DNA from: an uncultured Shinella sp.
GTDB lineage: Bacteria > Pseudomonadota > Alphaproteobacteria > Rhizobiales > Rhizobiaceae
Length of the DNA stretch: 23,889 nucleotides
Direction: 5' to 3'
NCBI RefSeq assembly: GCF_946479415.1
Contig: NZ_CAMLFY010000068.1
Coordinates: forward strand, 1 to 23,889
The translations under genes were made by a program, and so were the position numbers. This document shows, piece by piece, positions 1-7,269 of the stretch. Each line of letters begins with the position of its first letter. Within the stretch, counting starts at the first letter, position 1. The notes beneath the pieces are model-generated. The model was not told the DNA's origin. It did no database searches and was given only the letters and a program-made list of their open reading frames with translations.

Positions 1-254
1 GGACCCTCCCCCTGACGGCCGAGATAGTCGCCGACATGGAAGCGCAGCTCGTAGATGCCGGATTTCATCGTCTCACCGGCAAGAAGCGGCGCGTCGCAGC
101 GGCCGTCGTCATTCGTCTCGGTGGTCTTGATCAGGTGGAAGGTCTCGCCTTCGACCCGAAAGAGATCGATGCGCAGGCCTTCCGCCGGCTTGCCGCGCGC
201 CGTGTCCAGAACGTGGGTCGTGAGCCGCCCGGCTCCCTGGTTATGAGACTGCAT
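1..254 (-). CDS. uraH: 5-hydroxyisourate hydrolase (partial, C-terminus outside window)
   Basis: Transthyretin-like enzyme that hydrolyses 5-hydroxyisourate (from urate oxidation) to OHCU. The visible 84 residues begin [19 protein letters not shown] and include the family's N-terminal signature [15 protein letters not shown], whose His is an active-site residue in the family. Next come [19 protein letters not shown] and the conserved [10 protein letters not shown] strand. The C-terminal YRGS tetrapeptide that separates these enzymes from true transthyretins lies beyond the window edge. The ATG at 254 is preceded by a good GGGAGG ribosome-binding site. The gene is divergent from puuE-uraD, whose OHCU decarboxylase domain uses its product, so both promoters share the 160-base gap. 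Family assignment is very secure; only the 3' end is missing. Confidence 0.95.
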   Translation of the reverse strand, partial: MQSHNQGAGRLTTHVLDTARGKPAEGLRIDLFRVEGETFHLIKTTETNDDGRCDAPLLAGETMKSGIYELRFHVGDYLGRQGEG

Positions 255-414
255 GTTTTCCTCCCGAGCACACTACGCCTGCCATCACTATCCGTCACCC
301 TTTATCCCCTGAAAAGCGGCGAGATCGTTCGAGACTTTCAAATTTTCCTGAGGAATGTCACGCGCAAATTTCGGGTTAGCATTTGGCAATCGAAAGCGTT
401 TGGAGGAGCGTTCC
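255..414. promoter_or_regulatory. divergent uraH / puuE-uraD promoter region
   Basis: This 160-base gap between two divergent starts must hold both promoters. It contains a perfect 11-bp palindrome TTCCTGAGGAA at 345-355 in the most AT-rich part, which could be a small operator. I could not assign convincing -35/-10 boxes. The puuE ribosome-binding site GGAGGA is at 402-407. Confidence 0.4.
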
Positions 415-1833
415 ATGCGGTATTGCCGCGATATGCACGGACATGGTCAGACCCCGCCGCAGGCCGATTGGCCTGATGATGCGCGCATCGCCGTGCAGTT
501 CGTCCTGAACTACGAGGAAGGCGGCGAGAACTGCGTGCTGCATGGCGACGGGGCCTCGGAAGCTTTCCTGTCGGAAATCGTCGGCGCCGCCCAATGGCCG
601 GGCCAGCGCCACTGGAACATGGAATCGATCTACGAATACGGCGCCCGCGCCGGCTTCTGGCGCCTGCACCGGCTGCTCACGGAAAAGAACGTGCCCGTGA
701 CGGTCTATGGCGTGGCGACCGCGCTTCAGCGCTCGCCCGCGCAGGTCGCCGCAATGATCGAGGCCGGCTGGGAAATCGCCTCGCATGGCCTGAAATGGGT
801 CGAGCACAAGGACATGAAGCCGGAGGAGGAGCGCGAAGCGATTGCCGAAGCCATCCGCCTGCACACGCTGGTGACCGGCGAACGCCCGCGCGGCTGGTAC
901 ACCGGCCGCTGTTCCGTCAACACGGTCGATCTCGTCGCCGAGGCCGGCGGCTTCGACTATATTTCCGACACCTATGCCGACGACCTGCCCTACTGGACCG
1001 AACACGACGGCAAGCAGCAGCTGATCATCCCCTATACGCTGGATGCAAACGACATGCGTTTCGCCACGCCGCAGGGGTTCAACAGCGGCGACCAGTTCTT
1101 CACCTATCTGAAGGATTCGTTCGACGCGCTCTATGCCGAAGGCAAGGCCGGCCACCCGAAGATGATGAGCATCGGCCTGCACTGCCGCCTGATGGGCCGC
1201 CCCGGCCGCGTCATGGCGCTTGCCCGCTTCATCCATTACATCCAGAGCCACGAGAAGGTCTGGATTCCCCGGCGCGTCGACATTGCCGAGCACTGGGCAA
1301 AGACCCATCCGCCGCGGCCGCAGGCCGAGCGTCCCTCGCAGATGGAGGAAGAGGCCTTCGTCCAGCGTTTCGGCGACATTTTCGAGCACTCCCCGTGGAT
1401 TGCACGGCGCGCCTGGGCGGGCGAACTTTCGCCGGCGAACGACACCGCCGTCGGCCTTGCCGCCGCGCTGACCTTCCAGTTCCGCGCCGCCAGTGACGAA
1501 CAGCGCCTCGGCGTGCTCATCGCCCACCCGGATCTTGCCGGCAAGCTGGCGCAGGCCAAGCGCCTGACGGCAAGCTCGACCGATGAACAGGCCTCCGCCG
1601 GCCTCGATGCCCTGACGGACGAGGAGCGCGCGCGCTTCACCGATCTCAACGAGCGCTATGTGAGGACGTTCGGCTTCCCCTTCATCATCGCCGTGCGCGA
1701 CAACACCAAAGCCAGCATCCTCGCCGCCTTCGAAAAACGCATCGCCCATGACCGCGACACCGAATTCGCCACCGCCTGCAAGCAGGTGGAGCGCATCGGG
1801 CTGTTGCGGCTCAAGGCGCTGCTGCCGGCCTGA
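415..1833 (+). CDS. puuE: bifunctional allantoinase (PuuE) / OHCU decarboxylase (UraD) fusion
   Basis: A 472-residue fusion of two enzymes of urate breakdown. Residues ~20-300 are a NodB-fold, PuuE-type allantoinase that opens the allantoin ring to allantoate: LNYEEGGE, the HWNMESIYEYG block, ASHGLKW and GWYTGR. Residues ~310-472 are OHCU decarboxylase, which makes S-allantoin: FEHSPWIARRAW, then HPDLAGK (His371), DEQASAGL (Glu391) and FPFIIAVR (Arg428). These match the His, Glu and Arg that are catalytic in known UraD enzymes, so both halves look active. The ATG at 415 has GGAGGA seven bases upstream. An in-frame ATG at 355 lies in the AT-rich promoter region and adds 20 residues unlike the family. 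The gene is first in an operon with alc and allA. The domain order is inverse to pathway order (UraD acts before PuuE). Confidence 0.95.
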   Translation: MRYCRDMHGHGQTPPQADWPDDARIAVQFVLNYEEGGENCVLHGDGASEAFLSEIVGAAQWPGQRHWNMESIYEYGARAGFWRLHRLLTEKNVPVTVYGVATALQRSPAQVAAMIEAGWEIASHGLKWVEHKDMKPEEEREAIAEAIRLHTLVTGERPRGWYTGRCSVNTVDLVAEAGGFDYISDTYADDLPYWTEHDGKQQLIIPYTLDANDMRFATPQGFNSGDQFFTYLKDSFDALYAEGKAGHPKMMSIGLHCRLMGRPGRVMALARFIHYIQSHEKVWIPRRVDIAEHWAKTHPPRPQAERPSQMEEEAFVQRFGDIFEHSPWIARRAWAGELSPANDTAVGLAAALTFQFRAASDEQRLGVLIAHPDLAGKLAQAKRLTASSTDEQASAGLDALTDEERARFTDLNERYVRTFGFPFIIAVRDNTKASILAAFEKRIAHDRDTEFATACKQVERIGLLRLKALLPA

Positions 1834-1844
1834 GAGACGCGGCC

Positions 1845-2852
1845 ATGTCGACCGCCGCCCTGCCCGCCTTCGCGCGCGGAACGATCAACCTGGCCTCGGC
1901 CGGTCTCGGGGCGAAGGGGCTTTTCGCGACGGACGAGTTTTTCGGCCCGCTGTCGCGGCTGCTCTCCGACGAGCCCGCCGTCTACCATGCCGGCGTCTAT
2001 GACGCGCATGGCAAATGGATGGACGGCTGGGAAACCCGCCGGCGGCGCGGGCCGGGGCATGACCACGCCGTGATCGCGCTCGCGACCGCAGGCCGCATCC
2101 GCGGCTTCGATGTCGATACCGCCTTCTTCACCGGCAATTATCCGACGGCCTGCGCCATCGAGGGCTGTCTGGCGCCCGATGGTCCCGACGAGGCGACGCA
2201 ATGGGTGGAGCTTCTGGCACCGAGCCCGCTCGGGCCGGGCGCCCAGCATTTCTTCGACTGCGCCACGGACATTCTCATCAGCCATGTCAGGCTGCGAATC
2301 TATCCCGATGGCGGGGTGGCGCGGCTGCGCGTCTATGGTATTCCTGCCCTTGCGCCGGCCGAAGGGCCGATCGATCTGGCGTCCGCCCTGTCCGGCGGGC
2401 AGGTCGTCGCATTTTCCAACGGTCACTACGGCCATCAGCGCTTGCTCGCGCCCGGCAGTGGCGTCAATATGGGTGACGGCTGGGAAACCAGCCGCCGCCG
2501 GCAGCCGGGCCACGAATGGATCGTGGTCAAGCTCGCCGCACGCGCGACGGTCGAAAGCATCGTCGTCGATACCGCCCATTTCAAGGGCAACTATCCGGAT
2601 GCCTGCTCGCTGCAGGCCGCCGATCTGACGGGCACGACGGGGGACCTCCCCACCCTTGTCACCGCCGCGTCGATGTTCTGGCAGGAAATCCTGCCCGAGC
2701 AGAAACTGGCCGCCGACCGTATTCACACGTTCGATGGCCATCTCGTGAAGCAGGCGGGTGCCGTGACCCATGTCCGCCTGAACATTCATCCGGACGGTGG
2801 CATCAGCCGTCTGAGGGTTTTTGGCCATCCGGCCGAGGGAGGAAAGACATGA
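1845..2852 (+). CDS. alc: allantoicase
   Basis: Hydrolyses allantoate to ureidoglycolate and urea. The 335-residue protein shows the two tandem allantoicase domains of the family. Repeat 1 has DGWETRRRRGPGHDH followed by VDTAFFTGNYP; repeat 2 has DGWETSRRRQPGHEW followed by VDTAHFKGNYPDA. Both end in a YPDGGVARLRVYG- or HPDGGISRLRVFG-type strand. Length is typical for bacterial allantoicases. It starts 11 bases after puuE-uraD and its TGA overlaps the allA ATG, so the genes are co-transcribed and translationally coupled. The ribosome-binding site is weak, which fits coupling to the upstream gene. Confidence 0.95.
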   Translation: MSTAALPAFARGTINLASAGLGAKGLFATDEFFGPLSRLLSDEPAVYHAGVYDAHGKWMDGWETRRRRGPGHDHAVIALATAGRIRGFDVDTAFFTGNYPTACAIEGCLAPDGPDEATQWVELLAPSPLGPGAQHFFDCATDILISHVRLRIYPDGGVARLRVYGIPALAPAEGPIDLASALSGGQVVAFSNGHYGHQRLLAPGSGVNMGDGWETSRRRQPGHEWIVVKLAARATVESIVVDTAHFKGNYPDACSLQAADLTGTTGDLPTLVTAASMFWQEILPEQKLAADRIHTFDGHLVKQAGAVTHVRLNIHPDGGISRLRVFGHPAEGGKT

Positions 2853-3334
2853 AGACCATCGAAATCAGAGAGCTGACCCGCGAGGCCTTCGCGCCCTTCG
2901 GCCAGGTCATCGAACAGGACGGCGCACACAATTTCCCGATCAATGCGGGCAAGTGCACGCGTTTCCACGATCTCGCCAATATCGAGACGACGGGCGAGAA
3001 GGCCCGCCCGATGATCAGCCTGCTGCGCGGCGAACCCTATCCGCTGCCGCTGGAACTCAAGATGGTGGAGCGCCATCCGCTCGGCAGCCAGGCCTTCATT
3101 CCGCTGAGCGACGCCACCTTCCTCGTCGTCGTGGCGGAAGAAACCGAAAGCGGCCCGGCCGAGCCCATCGCCTTCCGCACCCTGCCCGGCCAGGGCGTCA
3201 ATATCGGCCGCAATGTCTGGCACGGCATCCTGACGCCGCTCGACAAGACCTCGGATTTCGCCGTGGTCGATCGCGGCGGCGAGGGCGTGAACCTCGAAGA
3301 GCATTTCTACCAGGAATCCTTCCTGGTCCGCTGA
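2849..3334 (+). CDS. allA: ureidoglycolate lyase
   Basis: Cleaves ureidoglycolate to glyoxylate and urea, the last step of the pathway encoded here. The 161-residue cupin-like protein has the family landmarks: N-terminal LTREAFAPFGQVIE, the FHDLA block, the MVERHPLGSQAFIPL metal-site region, and GRNVWHGILTPL near the C-terminus. The start ATG overlaps the alc stop (ATGA) and is preceded by GGGAGGAAAG. Length matches AllA (about 160-170). It is the last gene of the operon and is followed by two hairpins. Confidence 0.96.
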   Translation: MKTIEIRELTREAFAPFGQVIEQDGAHNFPINAGKCTRFHDLANIETTGEKARPMISLLRGEPYPLPLELKMVERHPLGSQAFIPLSDATFLVVVAEETESGPAEPIAFRTLPGQGVNIGRNVWHGILTPLDKTSDFAVVDRGGEGVNLEEHFYQESFLVR

Positions 3335-3359
3335 TCCACCACCGGGGAGACGCGGATCC

Positions 3360-3383
3360 GCCGGCCCGCCTCCACGGGCCGGC
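3360..3383 (+). terminator. terminator-like hairpin after allA
   Basis: Perfect 9-bp stem (GCCGGCCCG / CGGGCCGGC) with a 6-base loop, followed by ATTTTCGTCTT. It lies 25 bases after the allA stop. The T-run is short, so termination may be partial. Confidence 0.65.
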
Positions 3384-3412
3384 ATTTTCGTCTTCACACA
3401 AGGACCATCCCG

Positions 3413-3460
3413 CCGCTCCCGACACCGCGCACCGTTCGCGCCATGTCGGGAGCGGTTTTT
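3413..3460 (+). terminator. intrinsic terminator of the puuE-alc-allA operon
   Basis: Perfect 12-bp stem CCGCTCCCGACA (3413-3424) / TGTCGGGAGCGG (3444-3455) followed at once by five T and CTTT. This is a canonical Rho-independent terminator and the stronger of two stacked hairpins. Confidence 0.85.
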
Positions 3461-3518
3461 CTTTGCCCACTCGCCGCCGGCATTGGCTTTATTGCCCCTG
3501 ACACACAGCCGAAACGCA

Positions 3519-3547
3519 AACGGGCCGCGCTGTGAGCGCGGCCCGTT
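3519..3547 (-). terminator. terminator hairpin of the purine permease gene
   Basis: Perfect 13-bp inverted repeat (AACGGGCCGCGCT / AGCGCGGCCCGTT) with a 3-base loop, 24 bases beyond the stop of the minus-strand permease. On the minus strand it is followed by TGCGTTT, a weak U-tract. Confidence 0.7.
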
Positions 3548-3570
3548 CCTTTGGATGGATAGCTGTCGTC

Positions 3571-4863
3571 TTACTCGGCGAAGAAGGCGAAGCGGATGAC
3601 GAAGAGGATCGCGACGATCGCCGTTGCCGGGTGGATGTCCTTCCACTTGCCGGTGAAGAGCTTCATGACGACGTAGCTGATGAAGCCGAAGGCAAGGCCG
3701 TTGGCGATCGAATAGGTGAAGGGCATGGCGAGTGCGGTGAGCGCGGCCGGTGCGGCTTCCGTCAGGTCTTCCCACTCGATTTCCGTCAGTTCGCGCATCA
3801 TCAGGCCGGCGACATAAAGCAGGGCCGGCGCCGTCGCGACGCTCGGAACGGAGCCCGCGAGCGGCGAGATGAAGAGGGCTGCGAGGAACAGGATGGCGAC
3901 GGTGAAGGCGGTGAGGCCCGTGCGGCCGCCGGCCTGGACGCCCGAGGCGCTTTCGACGTAAGCCGTGGTCGAGCTGGTGCCGATCAGCGAGCCGGCGACG
4001 ATGGCCGTGCTGTCGGCGAGAAGGGCGCGGCCGAGGCGGCTCTTCTTGCCTTCCTGGATGAGGTTGGCGCGCTTGGCGACGCCGATCAGCGTGCCGGTCG
4101 CGTCGAACACTTCGACGAGAACGAAGACCAGGATGACATGCAGCAGGCCGCCATGCAGCGCGCCCATGATGTCGAGCTGCAGGAAGGTCGGCATGATCGA
4201 CGGCGGGGCCGAGACGACGCCCTGGAACTGGCTGACGCCGGTGACCCAGGAGAGGATCGTGACGGCGAGGATGCCGATCAGGATCGCGCCCTTGACGCGC
4301 AGCGCATCGAGCACGGCGATGATGAAGAAGCCGAGGATGGCGAGCAGCGGGCCGGTCGCCTTGAGGCTGCCGAGGCCGACGAGCGTTGCCGGATTGTCGA
4401 CGACGATGCCGGCGTTCTTCAGGGCGATGATGCCGAGGAACAGGCCGATACCGGCGGCAATGGCGCTGCGCAGCGAATGCGGAATGCCTTCGATCAGCCA
4501 GCTGCGCACCCCGGTCACCGTCAGGATCACGAAGATGAGGCCGGAGATGAAGACGGCGCCCAGCGCCTGCTGCCAGGTGAAGCCCAGCGCCGCCACCACG
4601 GTAAAGGCGAAGAAGGCGTTGAGGCCCATGCCGGGCGCCATGCCGATCGGCCAGTTGGCGACGAGCGCCATGACGAGCGAGCCGAGGGCTGCCGCCAGAC
4701 AGGTCGCGACGAAGACGGCATCGCGGTCCATGCCCGTGGTCGACAGGATGTCCGGATTGACGAAGATGATATAGGACATGGTGAGGAAGGTCGTGAGACC
4801 CGCCAGCACTTCGGTGCGCACGGACGTGCCGTGCTCACTCAGCTTGAAAAGCTTTTCGAACAT
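3571..4863 (-). CDS. AzgA-type NCS2 purine (guanine/hypoxanthine) permease
   Basis: Inner-membrane proton symporter of the AzgA-like branch of NCS2, predicted to import hypoxanthine, guanine or adenine. The 430-residue protein opens MFEKLFKLSEHGTSVRTEV and continues with AGLTTFLTMSYIIFVNP, the signature of this branch. It contains NWPIGMAPGMGLNAFFAF, many hydrophobic segments and SLIGTSSTTAYVESASG, which matches a conserved substrate-site motif. The ATG at 4863 has GGGGGAG upstream; the longer frame to 4962 adds residues unlike the family. It converges on the allantoin operon, so it probably feeds purines toward urate and this pathway. The exact base cannot be read from sequence. Confidence 0.9.
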   Translation of the reverse strand: MFEKLFKLSEHGTSVRTEVLAGLTTFLTMSYIIFVNPDILSTTGMDRDAVFVATCLAAALGSLVMALVANWPIGMAPGMGLNAFFAFTVVAALGFTWQQALGAVFISGLIFVILTVTGVRSWLIEGIPHSLRSAIAAGIGLFLGIIALKNAGIVVDNPATLVGLGSLKATGPLLAILGFFIIAVLDALRVKGAILIGILAVTILSWVTGVSQFQGVVSAPPSIMPTFLQLDIMGALHGGLLHVILVFVLVEVFDATGTLIGVAKRANLIQEGKKSRLGRALLADSTAIVAGSLIGTSSTTAYVESASGVQAGGRTGLTAFTVAILFLAALFISPLAGSVPSVATAPALLYVAGLMMRELTEIEWEDLTEAAPAALTALAMPFTYSIANGLAFGFISYVVMKLFTGKWKDIHPATAIVAILFVIRFAFFAE

Positions 4864-5121
4864 GTTTTCTCCCCCTGGCGCTGCCTGAGGCGCGCCGTGC
4901 AAAACCTCCGGGCAAATGCTCCTCCAGCAGCCCGAAACCAAGCCGACGCTTCGCAACTGCAAACCGCCTGCCCGCGGGTTTACCCCGCGTCCGCGCGCCG
5001 CTGTCCGCCGGAAGCCGGCCGCGGTTGATCACAGTTTCGTCATATTGCTTGTTTGAGCGGAATTTTGCCAGCCGGGCATTTCCCCGGATTTTCGCGAAAC
5101 TCTTTCACGATGCCTGTCGCA
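4864..5121. other. intergenic region upstream of the permease
   Basis: This 258-base gap lies between the ybaK-type gene stop and the permease start. The part near 5030-5100 is AT-rich and is where the permease promoter should be, but no clear boxes were found. A short CCGGG...CCCGG hairpin occurs near 5082-5098. A purine riboswitch was considered and not supported. Confidence 0.35.
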
Positions 5122-5580
5122 TCACTCGCAGACGTCGACCCATTCGCCCCTGATTAGGCTCGCCATGCGTTCGGGCGCGATCCGCACCGCCGCATTCGTC
5201 GCGCCCGCCGCCGGAACCACCTCGTCGAAGGATTTCAGCGACACGTCGCAATAGACCGGAACGGGCGCGGGCAGGCCGAACGGGCAGACGCCGCCCACGG
5301 GATGCGACGTGACGGCCAGCACCTGCTCGGCGTCGAGCATGCGCGGCTTTGCAGCAAAACGATCCTTGAATTTCCGGTTGCTCAGCCGCGCCGTGCCGGC
5401 CGCGACCAGAAGCACGGTCTCCTCGCCGATCCGCAGGCAGATCGTCTTGGCGATCTGCTCGGGCGCCACGCCATGCGCCTCGGCCGCGAGCGTCACGGTC
5501 GCCGAACTCTGCTCGGTGACGAGAACGGCGATGTCGGGGGCATTTTCGGCGAAGAAGGTGCGGACGGATTCGAGAGACAT
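5122..5580 (-). CDS. YbaK/prolyl-tRNA editing-domain protein (aminoacyl-tRNA deacylase)
   Basis: A 152-residue stand-alone YbaK/ProRS-INS editing domain that would hydrolyse mischarged aminoacyl-tRNA in the cytoplasm. Landmarks are SATVTLAAEAHGV, IAKTICLR (the Lys is the conserved editing-site lysine), LSNRKFKDRF and HPVGGVCPFGLP, the conserved glycine/proline loop of the family. The start could be the ATG at 5580 (MSLESVRTFF) or 5592 (MKCTMSLES). Neither has a strong ribosome-binding site; I prefer 5580 because related proteins start MSLESVR-like. Reading on leftward from 7051, it follows the DUF2793 gene on the same strand, separated by a strong hairpin. Confidence 0.9.
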   Translation of the reverse strand: MSLESVRTFFAENAPDIAVLVTEQSSATVTLAAEAHGVAPEQIAKTICLRIGEETVLLVAAGTARLSNRKFKDRFAAKPRMLDAEQVLAVTSHPVGGVCPFGLPAPVPVYCDVSLKSFDEVVPAAGATNAAVRIAPERMASLIRGEWVDVCE

Positions 5581-5598
5581 AGTGCATTTCATAACCAG

Positions 5599-5628
5599 TC
5601 CGGCGGCCCCGATGCAAGGGCCGCCGGA
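5599..5628 (-). terminator. strong hairpin between the DUF2793 gene and the ybaK-type gene
   Basis: Perfect 11-bp stem (TCCGGCGGCCC / GGGCCGCCGGA) with an 8-base loop. It probably ends transcripts of the DUF2793 gene, although no U-run follows. Its last stem base is only 6 bases from the possible ATG at 5592, so it may also mask ribosome access to the ybaK-type gene. Confidence 0.55.
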
Positions 5629-5650
5629 AAGCAATGCATACGATGTTCCG

Positions 5651-7051
5651 TCAGGCATAGATGCCGCCCGTCGGATTGGTGCCGACAGCGGAGCCGGGAA
5701 GGAAGGTCGTCGCCTTGCCATAGGTGTTGATGACGCCGTTCGTCTCGGCGATGTAGCGGCTGCCCGTCGCAGCACCCGAGATCGTCAGGTTCGACAGCGC
5801 GATCGCGGCGCAATTGGCTGCCGCCAGAAAGTGCGTGAAGGCGGGCGTGCCCGTCAGGGTGATCGTGCGGTTTGCGCCCGCAACGTAGCCTGCGCCGATA
5901 TTCATGTGCCGCCGCCCGCCGCCGGAGATCGTATAGTCCTCCTCGATGGCGATATGGCAGGGATTGTCGGCGAAGATATGGTCCGCATTGGCGCCCACCG
6001 CGCCGAATTCGAGTTTGCCCGTGCGCAGAGTGACGCCGTTGCCCACCGTGAGCGCGTTGATGAGGTCCGTGGCGATGACGAAGCGCAGCCCGGCGACGCG
6101 CACCTGCACGCCATTGCGAAAGCTCAACCCCGAACTCATGACGACCGAGGCCGGCGTCGTCTCATTGCCCCTGATGATCAGCGTGCCGCCGCCCAGAAGC
6201 GGCCGCGCCACGGTGGCACCGGCGGCATAGGTGCCGTTCGCCAGCTGGATCGTCACGTCGAAGCTCGCGCAATCCAGCTTGTGCGCCTCGTCCACGGCTT
6301 TCTGCAAGGTGGCGAAGGCGGCGCCGGCGGTGAGGCCGGTATTGGCGTCATTGCCCGATGTCGCGACATAATAGGTCCGCGCGGCGGTCAGCTGCGTGCG
6401 AAGACCCGTCGCGCCGGCGGGGAAGGAGACGCGCGCCGATGTGCGATCAACGACGATGGCATCGAGAAAGGTGGAGCCGTTCGGGCTCACCTTGAGGCGA
6501 AAATCGTCGCTTCCGGTCGTGCCGATCTCGGCCCTGCCAGAAAAAGCCGTCTGGAAGAGAATGGATGCGGTGTCCGCAGCGGCTGCCTTGTTGATCTTGA
6601 GCTGGTGCCCCGCGCCCTCATGAGAAAACAGCGAGGCGTCCCCGGCAAGCGCCAGCCTGTTGGGAGCGGTCGCGGTCGCATTGATGCCGATCCTGTCGGG
6701 CAAGGCGACATTGAAGGCGGAAAGCGCCCAGTCGGTCGCGCCAAACGTGAGAAGCCTGTTCTCGTCGACGGCGTGGGCGAGCCAGCCGGTTCGCGGCATG
6801 TAGAAGACCCAGACATCGTCCTGCCAGGCGGCAACGTGCTTTTCGCGGCCGGTCCAGGCACCCGTCGCGCCAGCCGGCACGATGTAGCGCGCGCCGGCGC
6901 CGGGCGTCGGTGGCGGGCTCGTAACAGTTCTGCTCGCCACGGCAAGCTGCACGATCGCATCGAGCGCCTTGATGGCCTCGTTGTGGGTGACGTGTTTCTG
7001 GGCCTGGGAGGGAAGGATATAGGGCAGGTTCAGGTTTTCGCTCGCGTCCAT
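5651..7051 (-). CDS. DUF2793 / right-handed beta-helix protein, phage tail-fibre-like
   Basis: A 466-residue protein without an obvious signal peptide. Residues ~1-95 match DUF2793, a phage/GTA-associated domain: NLPYILPSQAQKHVTHNEA, then YIVPAGATGAWTG and VWVFYMPRTGWLA. The middle (~110-215) is a tail-fibre-like stretch (NRLALAGDASLFSHEGAGHQ, then a DDFRLKVSPNGS segment). From ~225, YYVATSGNDANTGL opens a pectate-lyase-like parallel beta-helix with repeated short strands to the C-terminus. DUF2793 proteins are usually found among phage tail genes, but no capsid, terminase, integrase or other tail gene is nearby. It could be a prophage remnant, a moron-type receptor-binding protein, or a domesticated surface protein. 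Base composition looks like that of its neighbours. Domain assignment is good; function is unknown. Confidence 0.8.
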   Translation of the reverse strand: MDASENLNLPYILPSQAQKHVTHNEAIKALDAIVQLAVASRTVTSPPPTPGAGARYIVPAGATGAWTGREKHVAAWQDDVWVFYMPRTGWLAHAVDENRLLTFGATDWALSAFNVALPDRIGINATATAPNRLALAGDASLFSHEGAGHQLKINKAAAADTASILFQTAFSGRAEIGTTGSDDFRLKVSPNGSTFLDAIVVDRTSARVSFPAGATGLRTQLTAARTYYVATSGNDANTGLTAGAAFATLQKAVDEAHKLDCASFDVTIQLANGTYAAGATVARPLLGGGTLIIRGNETTPASVVMSSGLSFRNGVQVRVAGLRFVIATDLINALTVGNGVTLRTGKLEFGAVGANADHIFADNPCHIAIEEDYTISGGGRRHMNIGAGYVAGANRTITLTGTPAFTHFLAAANCAAIALSNLTISGAATGSRYIAETNGVINTYGKATTFLPGSAVGTNPTGGIYA

Positions 7052-7214
7052 GGTCGTCCGGTTCCAGTTTGCTTCCGGACGATTTTAATGCGCGCCGCCC
7101 ATGCGGGGAAAACGGCAGGGTTCTTTTCGGCGCGCGGCCGCAGCTCCGCGGCCTTAGGTCGGCATGAATATCCGCAACAGCTCATCAATCTGCTACGCTT
7201 GTGAAAGAGCCGCG

Positions 7215-7242
7215 TTGACTTTTGTCAGCGTCGATGACTAAT
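7215..7242 (+). promoter_or_regulatory. promoter with operator-like palindrome for the SorC regulator
   Basis: A -35 box TTGACT (7215-7220) and -10 ACTAAT (7237-7242) are spaced by 16 bases. Between them lies an inverted repeat TTTGTCA (7221-7227) / TGACTAA (7235-7241), 6 of 7 bases matching, around a 7-base spacer. The core TGTCA-N7-TGAC recurs in the palindrome at 14789-14815, which suggests one regulator acts at both sites and represses its own gene. Confidence 0.6.
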
Positions 7243-7269
7243 GTCAGAACAAGAAGCGAAAGAGCGTTG

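Noticed and set aside
355..414. Upstream start for puuE-uraD at 355
   Set aside because: The added 20 residues lie in the promoter region and are unlike PuuE; GGAGGA is correctly spaced to the ATG at 415.
3532..5028. 498-residue plus-strand frame opposite the purine permease
   Set aside because: The translation is a low-complexity Asp/Glu/Arg/Gly mix typical of antisense frames; the minus strand encodes a clear AzgA-type permease.
4864..5100. Purine or xanthine riboswitch upstream of the permease
   Set aside because: Such elements control purine transporters in some bacteria, but I could not find a consensus fold or conserved core. A covariance-model search would settle it.
5651..7051. Intact prophage
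   Set aside because: Only one tail-like gene is present; no integrase, terminase, capsid or lysis genes and no att repeats were seen.
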